Positions 42,001 through 49,856 of a stretch of DNA of 64,000 bases are shown one piece after another (position 1 is the stretch's first letter; each line of letters begins with the position of its first letter). The translations under genes and the position numbers were made by a program. The DNA is from Sphingobium nicotianae. Lineage in GTDB: Bacteria > Pseudomonadota > Alphaproteobacteria > Sphingomonadales > Sphingomonadaceae. The notes under the pieces are model-generated. The model made no database searches. It saw only the letters and a list, made by a program, of their open reading frames with translations, and was not told the DNA's origin. The stretch lies in contig NZ_JAHGAW010000001.1 of assembly GCF_018603885.1 (NCBI RefSeq), positions 494,389 to 558,388 on the forward strand. Reading direction: 5' to 3'.

Positions 42001-42280
42001 TCAGGTCCGGACTGCGCGGATCGCCGATGACGAGATTGTCGAGTCGCTGCGTGCGCGGCCCGATGCGCGTGACGACGTAACGCCCCTGCACACCCCGCGC
42101 GGCCAGCTCCCGTGCGATGAAGCTGTCGGCAATCGGCTTGCGGGCGAGATAGAGCGCACCGCCGGCCAGGGCCAGCACGAGCGCGATGCCGCCGCCGATC
42201 CGTCTCGCGCGCCGAAACCGGCGGGGTTGCTTGCCCGCCTCGTCCGCCAGCAGTTCGGCATCCTGGGCCAAGTTGGTCAA
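39059..42280 (-). CDS. ydbH: YdbH-family AsmA-like intermembrane lipid transport protein
   Basis: 1073 residues. One N-terminal membrane anchor (IGGGIALVLALAGGALYLA), then long repetitive beta sequence typical of AsmA-like bridges, and a C-terminal dicarboxylate-like domain (VMTVGSINPGIEVTDGTIHY, ARQQGNPPLILQS). In E. coli YdbH, with TamB and YhdP, carries phospholipids to the outer membrane. The start is TTG 42280 with AAGGGA upstream. The ydbH-ynbE-ydbL order is kept here. Confidence 0.88.
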   Translation of the reverse strand: MTNLAQDAELLADEAGKQPRRFRRARRIGGGIALVLALAGGALYLARKPIADSFIARELAARGVQGRYVVTRIGPRTQRLDNLVIGDPRSPDLTVRFVEVDIGWGLGGARITRVQASGVRLRGRLHEGTLDLGQVTRLLQGSTGRGEARLPDWTVELDDARADIASDLGALQFALQGRGPVRSGFGGTLSVASSGLQIGDCQIERPRAPLDVSTQDERILLIGPVSAPMLVCGDTLVAAPKLDFNLRSDIALQDMSGAVTLYADDARQAARRLDKLSGLVTFKGKAADLRGSASVSAAHVSIDGVETGAAKIGGNFALRASGDTGLAWTGVATVDNAHPAKGIDMGALVRAAAGTPLEPLAGKLAKAIAEIGKGNRLVLGGAVNLLGSRGNAALDRLELTARSGARVRATDGSAVKFNWPDGALAATGTIALSGGGLPEGKIAFAADEKGMVRGRATLADYAAGTARLRLTPVDFAIDRRGAGQVRTTLTLDGPLPDGQLTGLTAPVDARFSPDGSVRLAGSCAPVRWTAVRLSSLALDPATVRLCGIDNGDIRIDMMALTGRIGASPLAFKAASARYALGAGQFELAAPDVRIGPADNPVRLAANRLVGMATPRGGGLAGTFEGGAGRIGAVPLDLTELAGRWAFRNGRLDVDGGLRVADVLADPRFRPLAGRDVHLTLADGRIDATGMLVHPTRQVRVAAVTIRHDLSSGAGQADIKLDNLRFGGALQPDDLTSLALGVIANVDGVVEGQGQIRWTAEHVTSDGTFSTKGMSFAAAFGPVTNFATTIHFADLLGMRTLPGQVMTVGSINPGIEVTDGTIHYALLSSQQARIEGGQWPFSGGTLSMLPATLDLDAKKPRKLTFRVVGLEAGAFINTLELDNISATGTFDGLLPMVFDETGGRIEGGLLVARQQGNPPLILQSTQGLDVPCDPARQSGNLAYVGEVSNAQLGAYGKLAFDALKNLRYRCLAIMLDGALDGEFVTRLTINGVNQGTEEAKKSFISRPFLGLPFIFNIRIEAPFRGLLNTATGLADPRRAVSDALRNHTAPVITDEGRLAVQPVDSDKRIKGEPK

Positions 42281-42349
42281 TCGTCCCTTCCGGCCATCCG
42301 CGACGTTCTTGCTTGCCGCTCTTTCGGTCGGCCCTTAGCTCTAACTCTC

Positions 42350-43066
42350 ATGAGCGAAGGCCGATCCCAGAGCAAGAGCGTCTCCCGCGAAGTCAGGCAT
42401 GACGGCACCGGCCATCGCGCCCGCCTGCGGCAGCGTCTCGCCGACGGCGGACCGGACGCGTTGCTCGATCATGAACTGATCGAATATCTGCTCGCCCTCG
42501 CCATCCCCCGCCGCGACACCAAGCCGCTCGCCAAGGCGCTGATCGCCCGTTTCGGCAGCCTGGGCGCCGTGCTCAGCGCCGACTGGTCGACCCTCGCCCA
42601 GACGCCGGGCCTCAGCGACACGAGCATCGCCGCGCTCAAGATCGTCCAGGCCGCGTCGCTCCGCCTGCTCAAGGGGGAAGTAGCGCAGCGGCCGGTGCTC
42701 TCGAGCTGGCAGGCGTTGCTCGATTATCTGCGCGCCGACATGGCCTTCCTGCCGGTCGAGCGCGTCCGCGTGCTGCATCTCAATGCCCGCAACATCCTGA
42801 TCCGTGACGATCATATGGGTGACGGCTCGATCGACGAGACCGCCATCTATGTGCGCGAGGTCGCCAAGCGGGCCGTGGAACTGGGCTCCGCCAGCCTGAT
42901 CCTCGTACATAATCACCCGAGCGGCTCGCCCGAGCCAAGCCGGCAGGACGTCGCCATCACCCGCCAGATCATGGACGCGCTGAAGCCGCTCGGCGTCACC
43001 GTGCACGATCATCTGATCATGGGGACGGACGGTCACCATTCGATGCGGGCGATGGGACTGCTTTGA
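42350..43066 (+). CDS. radC: RadC-family JAMM-domain protein
   Basis: 238 residues. Helix-hairpin-helix region near the start (LGAVLSADWSTLAQTPGLSD) and the zinc-binding JAMM motif HNHPSGSPEPSRQD near the end. Named after a DNA repair phenotype, but the real role is unsettled. It is divergent from ydbH and followed by a hairpin terminator. Confidence 0.93.
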   Translation: MSEGRSQSKSVSREVRHDGTGHRARLRQRLADGGPDALLDHELIEYLLALAIPRRDTKPLAKALIARFGSLGAVLSADWSTLAQTPGLSDTSIAALKIVQAASLRLLKGEVAQRPVLSSWQALLDYLRADMAFLPVERVRVLHLNARNILIRDDHMGDGSIDETAIYVREVAKRAVELGSASLILVHNHPSGSPEPSRQDVAITRQIMDALKPLGVTVHDHLIMGTDGHHSMRAMGLL

Positions 43067-43098
43067 CCCGTCTCAGGACTCCGTGGTCCGGATGAAGA

Positions 43099-43124
43099 AA
43101 GGGGTCAGATCGCTCTGACCCCTT
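43099..43124. terminator. Hairpin terminator between radC and EF-hand gene
   Basis: Perfect stem AAGGGGTCAGA / TCTGACCCCTT with a 4-nt loop. On the minus strand a T-rich stretch follows, so it fits best as the end of the EF-hand gene at 43153. Confidence 0.7.
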
Positions 43125-43152
43125 CCAACGCCGTCCGGCAACCGGGCCTCGC

Positions 43153-43533
43153 CTATCCGGCGAGGAAGTGGCCAAGCTCCTGCTCGGAGATGGTCTTGCT
43201 CTTGTCCGCATCGGCCTTTCTGAAAGCGACCGCGACATCCTTCGTGCTGGACTTGCCGTCCGCGGCGCTTTGATGCTTGGCTGCGTACCAGGCTGCGAAC
43301 TCGCTCCTGTCGAGCTGCCCCGATTTGTCCGCATCATAGGACGCGAAATCGTTGTTGGCCGCGCCGGCCGCGGCGTCCGCGACCGCACCCGACCCTGCGG
43401 CCGGTGCTGGCGCCGCTTGTGCGGGCGTGGACGGGGCGGCGGCCGGATCGGCCGGGGCCGTGCCCGTGGTCTGCTGTGCTGCGAGGGGCGCCGCCAGGGC
43501 GAGGACACTGCCGGCGATTAAAATCCGTACCAT
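43153..43533 (-). CDS. Exported EF-hand calcium-binding protein
   Basis: 126 residues. A signal peptide (MVRILIAGSVLALAAPLAAQ) and a Pro/Ala-rich linker are followed by two EF-hand loops, DADKSGQLDRSEF and DADKSKTISEQEL. Probably periplasmic calcium binding. It lies next to a second gene of the same design, each with its own terminator. Role unknown. Confidence 0.85.
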   Translation of the reverse strand: MVRILIAGSVLALAAPLAAQQTTGTAPADPAAAPSTPAQAAPAPAAGSGAVADAAAGAANNDFASYDADKSGQLDRSEFAAWYAAKHQSAADGKSSTKDVAVAFRKADADKSKTISEQELGHFLAG

Positions 43534-43700
43534 GCTTCCTACTCCAGTCCGGGTTGTTTCACCCCTGCAGGAGGAGAAATGGGCCACCTGGGAAAGAAGC
43601 GCAACACACCGGAAAGCACGGGATTCGGCCTGCCCCCGGCATCGGCTCGCCCCGTCCCGCTTCCGTGCCTTCGATGCGGCAGGCCTCGGCCTCGCCATAG

Positions 43701-43734
43701 AAAAATGCCCGGAACGCCTTCAGCATTCCGGGCA
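43701..43734 (-). terminator. Rho-independent terminator of second EF-hand gene
   Basis: Reading the minus strand: TGCCCGGAA / TTCCGGGCA stem with a 16-nt loop, then TTTTT. 25 bp past the stop at 43760. Confidence 0.9.
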
Positions 43735-43759
43735 GTTTGTCGTCGATCAGGCCAAGGGG

Positions 43760-44320
43760 TCAGGCCTGACTGAGGAACTGTTCGACCTCCACTTTGGTGA
43801 CCTTCTTGTCCGCGTCCTTGTCGGCCGAAAGAAAGGCATTCTTGGCGTAGGTATTGACCTCGGCGGTGTTGACCGGCTTCCCGGCCGACTGAAGCTCGGC
43901 GGTCTTGAGCTTGCCGATCCAGCCTTCAAACTCGACCTGCGTCAGCATGCCATCCTTGTCGGCATCGGCGATCGGGAACTGCTGGTCGACGAACGCCACG
44001 ACCTGTGTGTTCGTCGCCGGAGCGGGCGTGGCCTGCGCGCTCTGGGCGGGCGCAGGAGCGCCCGATGCCGGGGCGGGAGCAGGCGCCTGAGCGGTATCGG
44101 TCGGCGCGGGCGTGGTGGGCGCCGGCGCGGCGGCCGTGCTGCCCGGAATCGCCGTCGTATTGGGCTGGGCGGGGACCGGGGCGGCCGGAGCGGGCCGGTT
44201 CGTCGACGGAGCGGCGGGGGCAGGATCGGCGGGCGCGGCGGTCTGCTGCGCAAAGGCCGCAGAACCCGCCAGAGCGGCCGCGATCACGAAACTGGATGTA
44301 CCGAATGTCTTGATAAACAT
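43760..44320 (-). CDS. Exported EF-hand protein with Pro/Ala-rich linker
   Basis: 186 residues. Signal peptide to about residue 24 (FVIAAALAGSAAFA), then about 80 residues of Pro/Ala/Thr repeats, then EF-hand loops DADKDGMLTQVEF and DKDADKKVTKVEV. The linker suggests attachment to or spanning of the envelope. AGGAAGAG precedes the start. A sibling of the gene at 43153. Confidence 0.83.
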   Translation of the reverse strand: MFIKTFGTSSFVIAAALAGSAAFAQQTAAPADPAPAAPSTNRPAPAAPVPAQPNTTAIPGSTAAAPAPTTPAPTDTAQAPAPAPASGAPAPAQSAQATPAPATNTQVVAFVDQQFPIADADKDGMLTQVEFEGWIGKLKTAELQSAGKPVNTAEVNTYAKNAFLSADKDADKKVTKVEVEQFLSQA

Positions 44321-44508
44321 GGCTCTTCCTTTCCATCTCTTGCTTGACCAACCCCTATTCCCGGACAAGGGTTTCGCCGCGACTCGGGGCCATGAGACGA
44401 ACCGACTTGACGCGCACGTTAAGTTGAGGCGATGAGCTCACCGTTGCCCCTGCCCGCCCAAAGCTTTAGGGGCTGCGCGACTCCCGCCCACAATTCAGGA
44501 TGCCCGAT

Positions 44509-45831
44509 ATGGTGCCGCGTTATTCCCGTCCGCAGATGACCGCGATCTGGGAGCCGGAGGCGCGCTTTCGGATCTGGTTCGAGATCGAGGCGCACGCGAC
44601 CGACGCGCTCGCCGATCTGGGCGTGGTGCCGCAGAGCGCGGCCAAGGCGCTGTGGGACTGGTGGAAGACGCAGCCCGCCATCGACGTCCCCGCGATCGAC
44701 GCGATCGAGGCCGTCACCAAGCATGACGTGATCGCCTTTCTCACCTGGGTGGCTGAGCATGTCGGCGAGGAAGCGCGCTTCATGCATCAGGGCATGACCA
44801 GCTCGGACGTGCTCGACACCTGTCTCAACGTCCAGCTGACCAAAGCGGCGGATATTCTGCTGGCCGATCTCGACGCGCTGCTGGCCGCGATCAGGCGCCG
44901 CGCCTTCGAGCACAAGCTGACCCCGACGATCGGCCGCAGCCACGGCATTCATGCCGAGCCGGTGACATTCGGCCTCAAGATGGCCGAGGCCTATGCCGAG
45001 TTCAGCCGCTGCAAGGCGCGCCTGATCGCCGCGCGCGCCGATGTCGCGACCTGCGCCATCTCCGGCGCGGTGGGCACCTTCGCCAATATCGATCCGCGCG
45101 TCGAGGAGCATGTTGCGGCCAAGCTCGGCCTCTCGGTGGAGCCCGTCTCGACGCAGGTGATCCCGCGCGACCGCCATGCGATGTTTTTCGCGACGCTCGG
45201 CGTCATCGCCAGCTCGATCGAGCGGCTCGCGGTCGAGGTGCGCCATCTCCAGCGCACCGAGGTACTGGAGGCCGAGGAATATTTCTCGCCGGGCCAGAAG
45301 GGCTCATCGGCCATGCCGCACAAGCGCAACCCGGTGCTGACCGAGAACCTGACCGGCCTTGCCCGCGTTGTCCGCTCGGCAGTGGTGCCGGCGCTGGAGA
45401 ATGTCGCCCTCTGGCATGAGCGCGACATCTCGCACTCGTCGGTCGAGCGCTTCATCGGGCCGGACGCGACGATCACGCTCGACTTCGCCCTCGCCCGCCT
45501 CACCGGCGTCATCGACAAGCTGCTCGTCTATCCCGAGCGAATGATGAAGAACATGAACCGCATGGGCGGCCTGATCCATTCACAGCGCGTCCTGCTGGCC
45601 CTCACCCAGGCGGGCGTCAGCCGTGAGGACAGCTATGCGATGGTCCAGCGCAACGCGATGAAGGTATGGGAAAGCGACGGCGCGCTGTCGCTGCTCGATC
45701 TGCTCAAGGCCGATCCCGGCGTCTCGGCCAGGCTGGGCAATGCCGAGCTCGAGGCCTTGTTCGACCTCGACTATCATCTCAAGCATGTCGACACGGTGTT
45801 CGCGCGGGTGTTCGGCATCGCGACGGCCTGA
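44509..45831 (+). CDS. purB: Adenylosuccinate lyase
   Basis: 440 residues. Signature SSAMPHKRNP, TSSDVLDTCLNVQL and GRSHGIHAEPVTFG are present, with a typical N-terminus MVPRYSRPQM. It cleaves SAICAR and adenylosuccinate in purine synthesis. ATG 44509 is preferred to 44500 since AGGA lies at a good distance. A single gene. Confidence 0.97.
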   Translation: MVPRYSRPQMTAIWEPEARFRIWFEIEAHATDALADLGVVPQSAAKALWDWWKTQPAIDVPAIDAIEAVTKHDVIAFLTWVAEHVGEEARFMHQGMTSSDVLDTCLNVQLTKAADILLADLDALLAAIRRRAFEHKLTPTIGRSHGIHAEPVTFGLKMAEAYAEFSRCKARLIAARADVATCAISGAVGTFANIDPRVEEHVAAKLGLSVEPVSTQVIPRDRHAMFFATLGVIASSIERLAVEVRHLQRTEVLEAEEYFSPGQKGSSAMPHKRNPVLTENLTGLARVVRSAVVPALENVALWHERDISHSSVERFIGPDATITLDFALARLTGVIDKLLVYPERMMKNMNRMGGLIHSQRVLLALTQAGVSREDSYAMVQRNAMKVWESDGALSLLDLLKADPGVSARLGNAELEALFDLDYHLKHVDTVFARVFGIATA

Positions 45832-45855
45832 GCCGAAGCCCGGGAAGCAGGGCGG

Positions 45856-46311
45856 CTAGACCCGGCCCTGCTCGTTCTGCGCGATGATCCTCGGATCATG
45901 GACGCCGACCTTCTTGCGGCTGTTGCGCAGGACCACGACGAGCGCGCCGAGTGCCGGCGGCACCACCAGCAGGGGAAGATTGTCGAACAGCCCCGCGCCC
46001 GGGAGATAATTGGCCCACCAGAGCGCGGCTCCCACCAGCAGTCCCGCGAGCAGGCCGATCTCCAGCCGCCAGGGCTTCGGCCCTTCTGGTTCCGCATGCG
46101 GCACCAGCTCCGCCTGCGCGAGCAATTCCTTGAGAACGGCCCTGCCGTCGGCGTCGAGCGGCAGTTCGATGGCGAGCGCGCATTGCCGGATGCGATTGAG
46201 CTCCGCATCACGCAGCGGGCCGGAGGTAAAATCGTCCCAGTCCGTCCGGCTGCCAAAGCCGTTCAGGAACGCGGTGATCATCACGATCACATATTGCCGC
46301 TCGTCTCGCAT
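45856..46311 (-). CDS. Membrane protein, hypothetical
   Basis: 151 residues. The first 80 residues are soluble (LRDAELNRIRQCALAIEL); two membrane helices follow (LLAGLLVGAALWWANYL and LLVVPPALGALVVVL), and a basic tail ends the protein. No family is recognised. Convergent with purB and divergent from lapA. Confidence 0.6.
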   Translation of the reverse strand: MRDERQYVIVMITAFLNGFGSRTDWDDFTSGPLRDAELNRIRQCALAIELPLDADGRAVLKELLAQAELVPHAEPEGPKPWRLEIGLLAGLLVGAALWWANYLPGAGLFDNLPLLVVPPALGALVVVLRNSRKKVGVHDPRIIAQNEQGRV

Positions 46312-46446
46312 GGCCTGGGACTGCCCGAAGCGCCGCGCACAGGCAAGCCCGGGCGCGCAATACCGAGCAAACCCCACACCCCCTAGGCAATCGCCCATTC
46401 CCCCGCTACGGTCCGCGCTCAGGACGAAGCAGGGGAAGACAAGCCA

Positions 46447-46803
46447 ATGCAGTTCCTCAGAACCGCTTTCTGGGTGGTGCTGGCGATCATCATCATGATC
46501 TTCAGCTTCGCCAACTGGACGCCCGTGACGATCAACCTGTGGGGCGGCCTCCAGCTCGCCACCAAGTTGCCGCTCGTCGTCATCGTCGCGTTCCTCGCCG
46601 GATCGCTGCCCTTCTGGGCGCTCCACAAGGCGACGCGGTGGCGCATGCGCCGCAAGCTCGACAATGCCGAGCGCGCGCTCGCGGCCGTCACACCCACCGC
46701 CTATACGCCGGTAGCGACCACGACCACCGTCCCCTCACCTGGCCCGGCGACGACGCTGACGCCCGATCCACCCATCGCAGGAACCGATCCGACCCGCCTA
46801 TGA
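46447..46803 (+). CDS. LapA-domain (DUF1049) membrane protein
   Basis: 118 residues. Two helices in the LapA pattern: FWVVLAIIIMIFSFANWTPV and LPLVVIVAFLAGSLPFWALH, with NLWG between them, and a Thr/Pro-rich tail. In E. coli LapA helps regulate LPS synthesis with LapB. Its stop overlaps the pyrF start (ATGA). Confidence 0.85.
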   Translation: MQFLRTAFWVVLAIIIMIFSFANWTPVTINLWGGLQLATKLPLVVIVAFLAGSLPFWALHKATRWRMRRKLDNAERALAAVTPTAYTPVATTTTVPSPGPATTLTPDPPIAGTDPTRL

Positions 46804-47474
46804 CCAGCATCATCTATGTCGCCATCGATACCCCGCTGCTGACCCGCGCCCAGCAGATCGTCCAGCAGGTCCGCAATCATGTCGGCGGCATCAAGCTCGG
46901 CCTCGAATTCTTCTGCGCCAACGGCCATCACGGTGTGCTGGAGATGCGCAAGTTCGGCCTGCCGATCTTCCTCGACCTCAAGCTCCACGACATTCCCAAC
47001 ACCGTCGCCAGCGCCGTGCAGGCCCTGCATACGCTGGAGCCGGCGATCCTCACCGTCCACGCCGCCGGCGGCCGGGCGATGATGGAAGACGCCAAGGCAG
47101 CCGCAGGCATGCACACCAAGGTCGTCGCCGTGACCATGCTCACCAGCCTCGACCAGAACGACCTCGACGACATCGGCATGACCGGCGATCCGCACACGCA
47201 GGTCGAGCGGCTGGCGAAGCTCGCTCGCGACGCCGGGCTGGACGGCATCGTCTGCTCGGGCGCGGAAGTCGCTCATGCGCGCAAGATCTGGCCGAGCGGC
47301 TTCTTCGTCGTCCCCGGCGTGCGCCCCACCGGCGCCAGCAAGGGTGACCAGAAGCGCGCCGTCACCCCGCGCCAGGCGCTCGACGCGGGCGCCTCCATCC
47401 TCGTCATCGGCCGCCCGATCACCCAGGCTGCCGAGCCAGACGTCGCCGCGCGCGAGATCGAAGCGACGCTTTAG
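46800..47474 (+). CDS. pyrF: Orotidine 5'-phosphate decarboxylase
   Basis: 224 residues. Catalytic Asp-Lys-x-x-Asp region FLDLKLHDIPNTV, then GVRPTGASKGDQKR and IGRPITQA. Last step of UMP synthesis. Co-translated with lapA, a common alphaproteobacterial pair. Confidence 0.97.
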   Translation: MTSIIYVAIDTPLLTRAQQIVQQVRNHVGGIKLGLEFFCANGHHGVLEMRKFGLPIFLDLKLHDIPNTVASAVQALHTLEPAILTVHAAGGRAMMEDAKAAAGMHTKVVAVTMLTSLDQNDLDDIGMTGDPHTQVERLAKLARDAGLDGIVCSGAEVAHARKIWPSGFFVVPGVRPTGASKGDQKRAVTPRQALDAGASILVIGRPITQAAEPDVAAREIEATL

Positions 47475-47483
47475 GGCGCTTCA

Positions 47484-47960
47484 TTGTCCGGCGCGCCATT
47501 CATTCATCTTCGAAAGCAGCTCACTGAAAGTCTGGCCACGGTTGCCTTTCCCGAGGGGATATATGTCGACGCTCTCAAGACCCGGCGGGATCGAATGGAA
47601 GTGCACGCCCTGTTCGCCGCTTGCTATCAGCAAGGCGGAGGCAGGATTGGCGGCTTGGAGGAATGGTGGTCCAGTATTAGCGAGGATGCTGAATTTGATC
47701 CTGCGCTCATCTTTCTCGCGCGCGATAGCAACGGCGAAATTATCGGGGTAGCGCACTGTTGGACGAGCAGCTTCGTCAAGGATCTCGCCGTCTCGCTCAG
47801 CCATCGTCGACAAGGGATTGGGACGGCCTTGATGCGTCATGTGTTCGATCATTTCCAGCGGCGTGGCTTTGAAGCAGTGGACCTCAAGGTTGAGATCCAT
47901 AATCCTTCCGGCGCCGAACGCCTCTATCGACACCTTGGTATGGAGCCGGTCCTCGACTGA
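47484..47960 (+). CDS. GNAT-family N-acetyltransferase
   Basis: 158 residues. Acetyl-CoA loop RRQGIGTAL preceded by VKDLAVSLSHR, then a NPSGAERLYRHLGME motif. The substrate is unknown. The start is a TTG at 47484 with AGGG upstream; the first 35 residues resemble no GNAT, so a shorter form from ATG 47598 is possible. It lies just upstream of the MarR promoter. Confidence 0.78.
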   Translation: MSGAPFIHLRKQLTESLATVAFPEGIYVDALKTRRDRMEVHALFAACYQQGGGRIGGLEEWWSSISEDAEFDPALIFLARDSNGEIIGVAHCWTSSFVKDLAVSLSHRRQGIGTALMRHVFDHFQRRGFEAVDLKVEIHNPSGAERLYRHLGMEPVLD

Positions 47961-47990
47961 TGTCAGCTTCGAGCTTGCCTCGGATTGTCG

Positions 47991-48006
47991 TGATGTATAT
48001 ACATCA
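47991..48006. promoter_or_regulatory. Probable operator of the marR-MFS operon
   Basis: A perfect 16-bp palindrome TGATGTATATACATCA lies 6 bp upstream of the marR start. Palindromes of this size and position are typical of MarR autorepression. No other perfect palindrome is near. Confidence 0.7.
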
Positions 48007-48011
48007 TTCCC

Positions 48012-48443
48012 ATGCCAACCGTTTCCCTCCCCTGCGTCTGCACGTCCCTGCGCAAGGCCTCGCGCGCGGTCACGCGGCTCTATGACGAGCGTCTCGCCGC
48101 CAGCGGTCTCACCACCACGCAATTCGCGGTGCTGCGCAACTTGCGCCATGGCGATCTGTCGCTGAGCCGCCTCGCCGAGTTGCTCGTGATGGATCGCACA
48201 TCGCTCTACCGGACCCTCGCGCCGATCGAGCGGCACGGTTGGGTGGCGATCACGGCGGAGGATCAGGGGCGCGCCAAGCAGGCCGCGCTCACCCCCGCCG
48301 GCCGCGCCAGGATGGAGGAGGCTACTGCCGCCTGGAACACCTGCCAGAGCGAGATCATCGGCGCGATAGGCCCGGATCAGTGGACCGCGCTGGAGAGTCA
48401 GCTCGCGGCGCTCGTCAGAGCAACCACGGGAAAGGCCGCTTGA
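48012..48443 (+). CDS. MarR-family transcriptional regulator
   Basis: 143 residues. Winged helix with QFAVLRNLRHGDLSLSRLAE, recognition helix VMDRTSLYRTLAPIE and the wing RAKQAALTPAGR. It has Cys residues near the N-terminus (CVCTSL) that could sense thiols. Coupled to the downstream transporter (TGATG) and preceded by a palindromic operator. Probably represses the transporter. Confidence 0.93.
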   Translation: MPTVSLPCVCTSLRKASRAVTRLYDERLAASGLTTTQFAVLRNLRHGDLSLSRLAELLVMDRTSLYRTLAPIERHGWVAITAEDQGRAKQAALTPAGRARMEEATAAWNTCQSEIIGAIGPDQWTALESQLAALVRATTGKAA

Positions 48444-49723
48444 TGGCCCCGCTCGCCCGCCTCCTGCCGCCGCGCGGTATCACCATTGGCGTGGTCGCCG
48501 TCACCTTCTTCTCGCTGCTCATCTCGGCGGGCCTTCGCGCCACGCCGGGCGTGCTGATGGTGCCGCTGACGCTCAATTTCGGCTGGAGCCGCGCCAGCAT
48601 CTCCGCCGCCGCCGCGATCGGCATCCTGCTCTATGGCCTCGTCGGCCCCTTCGCCGCCGCCTTCATGCGCAGCTACGGCATCCGCCGCACGATGATCGGC
48701 GGGCTCGTGCTCATGTCCGCCTCCACCTTCGCCAGCCTGTGGATGAGCCAGCCCTGGCATTATGTGCTGACCTGGGGCCTGCTCGCCGGCGTCGGCAGCG
48801 GCTCGGTCGCGATGGTACTCGGCTCGGCGATCGTCAATCGCTGGTTCGCGACGCGGCAGGGCCTGATGATGGGCCTGATGAGCGCCAGCACGGCAACGGG
48901 CGCGCTCATCTTCCTGCCCTTCCTGGCCTGGCTCTCGCGCTATGGCGCCTGGAAGCCGACTGTCATCGCCGTCTGCGCGGCGAGCGCATTGCTTGTGCCT
49001 TTGGTCGCTCTGCTTGTCCCCGAGCATCCGCGCGATGCCGGCATGCGCCGCTACGGCGAAGCGCCCGACGCCCCGCTGCCCGAACCGGAGCCCCGCCCCA
49101 GCGTCGCAGGCGCCATGGCCCTGCCCTTCACGGTTCTCGCGCGCGGCGTCCGCGCCCCGATCTTCTGGCTGCTGTTCGGCACCTTCTTCGTCTGCGGCCT
49201 CACCACCAACGGCCTCGTCGGCACGCACCTCATCGCTTATTGTGGCGACATGGGCATCGCGCCGGTCGCGGCGGCAGGCCTGCTCTCGCTGATGGGCTTC
49301 TTCGACCTGTTCGGCACGACCGCCTCGGGCTGGCTGACCGATCGCTACGATCCCAAGAAACTGCTCTGCATCTATTATGGCCTGCGCGGGCTATCCCTGA
49401 TGGTCCTGCCCTTCCAGACCTGGAACGGCACCACGCTGGCGGTCTTCGCCATCTTCTACGGGCTCGACTGGATCGCCACCGTGCCGCCGACCGTGCGCCT
49501 CGCCAACGTCCATTTCGGCGAGCGGGACGCGCCGATCCTGTTCGGCTGGATCCTCGTCGGCCACCAGATCGGCGCCGCCGTCGCCGCCTATGGCGCGGGC
49601 CTGATCCGCCAGGACTATGGCAGCTACCTGCCCGCCTTCGTGCTGGCGGGATGCTTCGGCGTGCTGGCCTCGCTGGCCTTCCTGATCACGCCGAACCGGA
49701 CACGCAGGCTGGCTGTGGCCTGA
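48443..49723 (+). CDS. MFS transporter controlled by MarR
   Basis: 426 residues, 12 membrane helices. LLISAGLRATPGVLMVPLTL in helix 1 and GWLTDRYDPKKLL (motif A) in the second half; no antibiotic-efflux motif C is obvious. The layout is like the monocarboxylate/oxalate-type MFS carriers. An ATG at 48443 shares its A with the marR stop. The substrate is unknown; efflux or organic acid uptake are both possible. Confidence 0.85.
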   Translation: MAPLARLLPPRGITIGVVAVTFFSLLISAGLRATPGVLMVPLTLNFGWSRASISAAAAIGILLYGLVGPFAAAFMRSYGIRRTMIGGLVLMSASTFASLWMSQPWHYVLTWGLLAGVGSGSVAMVLGSAIVNRWFATRQGLMMGLMSASTATGALIFLPFLAWLSRYGAWKPTVIAVCAASALLVPLVALLVPEHPRDAGMRRYGEAPDAPLPEPEPRPSVAGAMALPFTVLARGVRAPIFWLLFGTFFVCGLTTNGLVGTHLIAYCGDMGIAPVAAAGLLSLMGFFDLFGTTASGWLTDRYDPKKLLCIYYGLRGLSLMVLPFQTWNGTTLAVFAIFYGLDWIATVPPTVRLANVHFGERDAPILFGWILVGHQIGAAVAAYGAGLIRQDYGSYLPAFVLAGCFGVLASLAFLITPNRTRRLAVA

Positions 49724-49732
49724 AATCCCTCC

Positions 49733-49816
49733 CGTCATTCCCGCGAACGCGGGAATCCAGCAGGCGGATACCTTCGAGGCTGTGTCGACTGGATTCCCGC
49801 GTTCGCGGGAATGACG
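49733..49816. repeat. Inverted repeat, family A, copy 2
   Basis: CGTCATTCCCGCGAACGCG arm, about 28-nt spacer, then the complement ending CGCGGGAATGACG. It lies between two convergent genes (MFS and S51 peptidase), where it may help termination. Confidence 0.92.
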
Positions 49817-49856
49817 GAGTGAGAGGGCTCGGCTACAATCCCCTCACGCCACCTCG

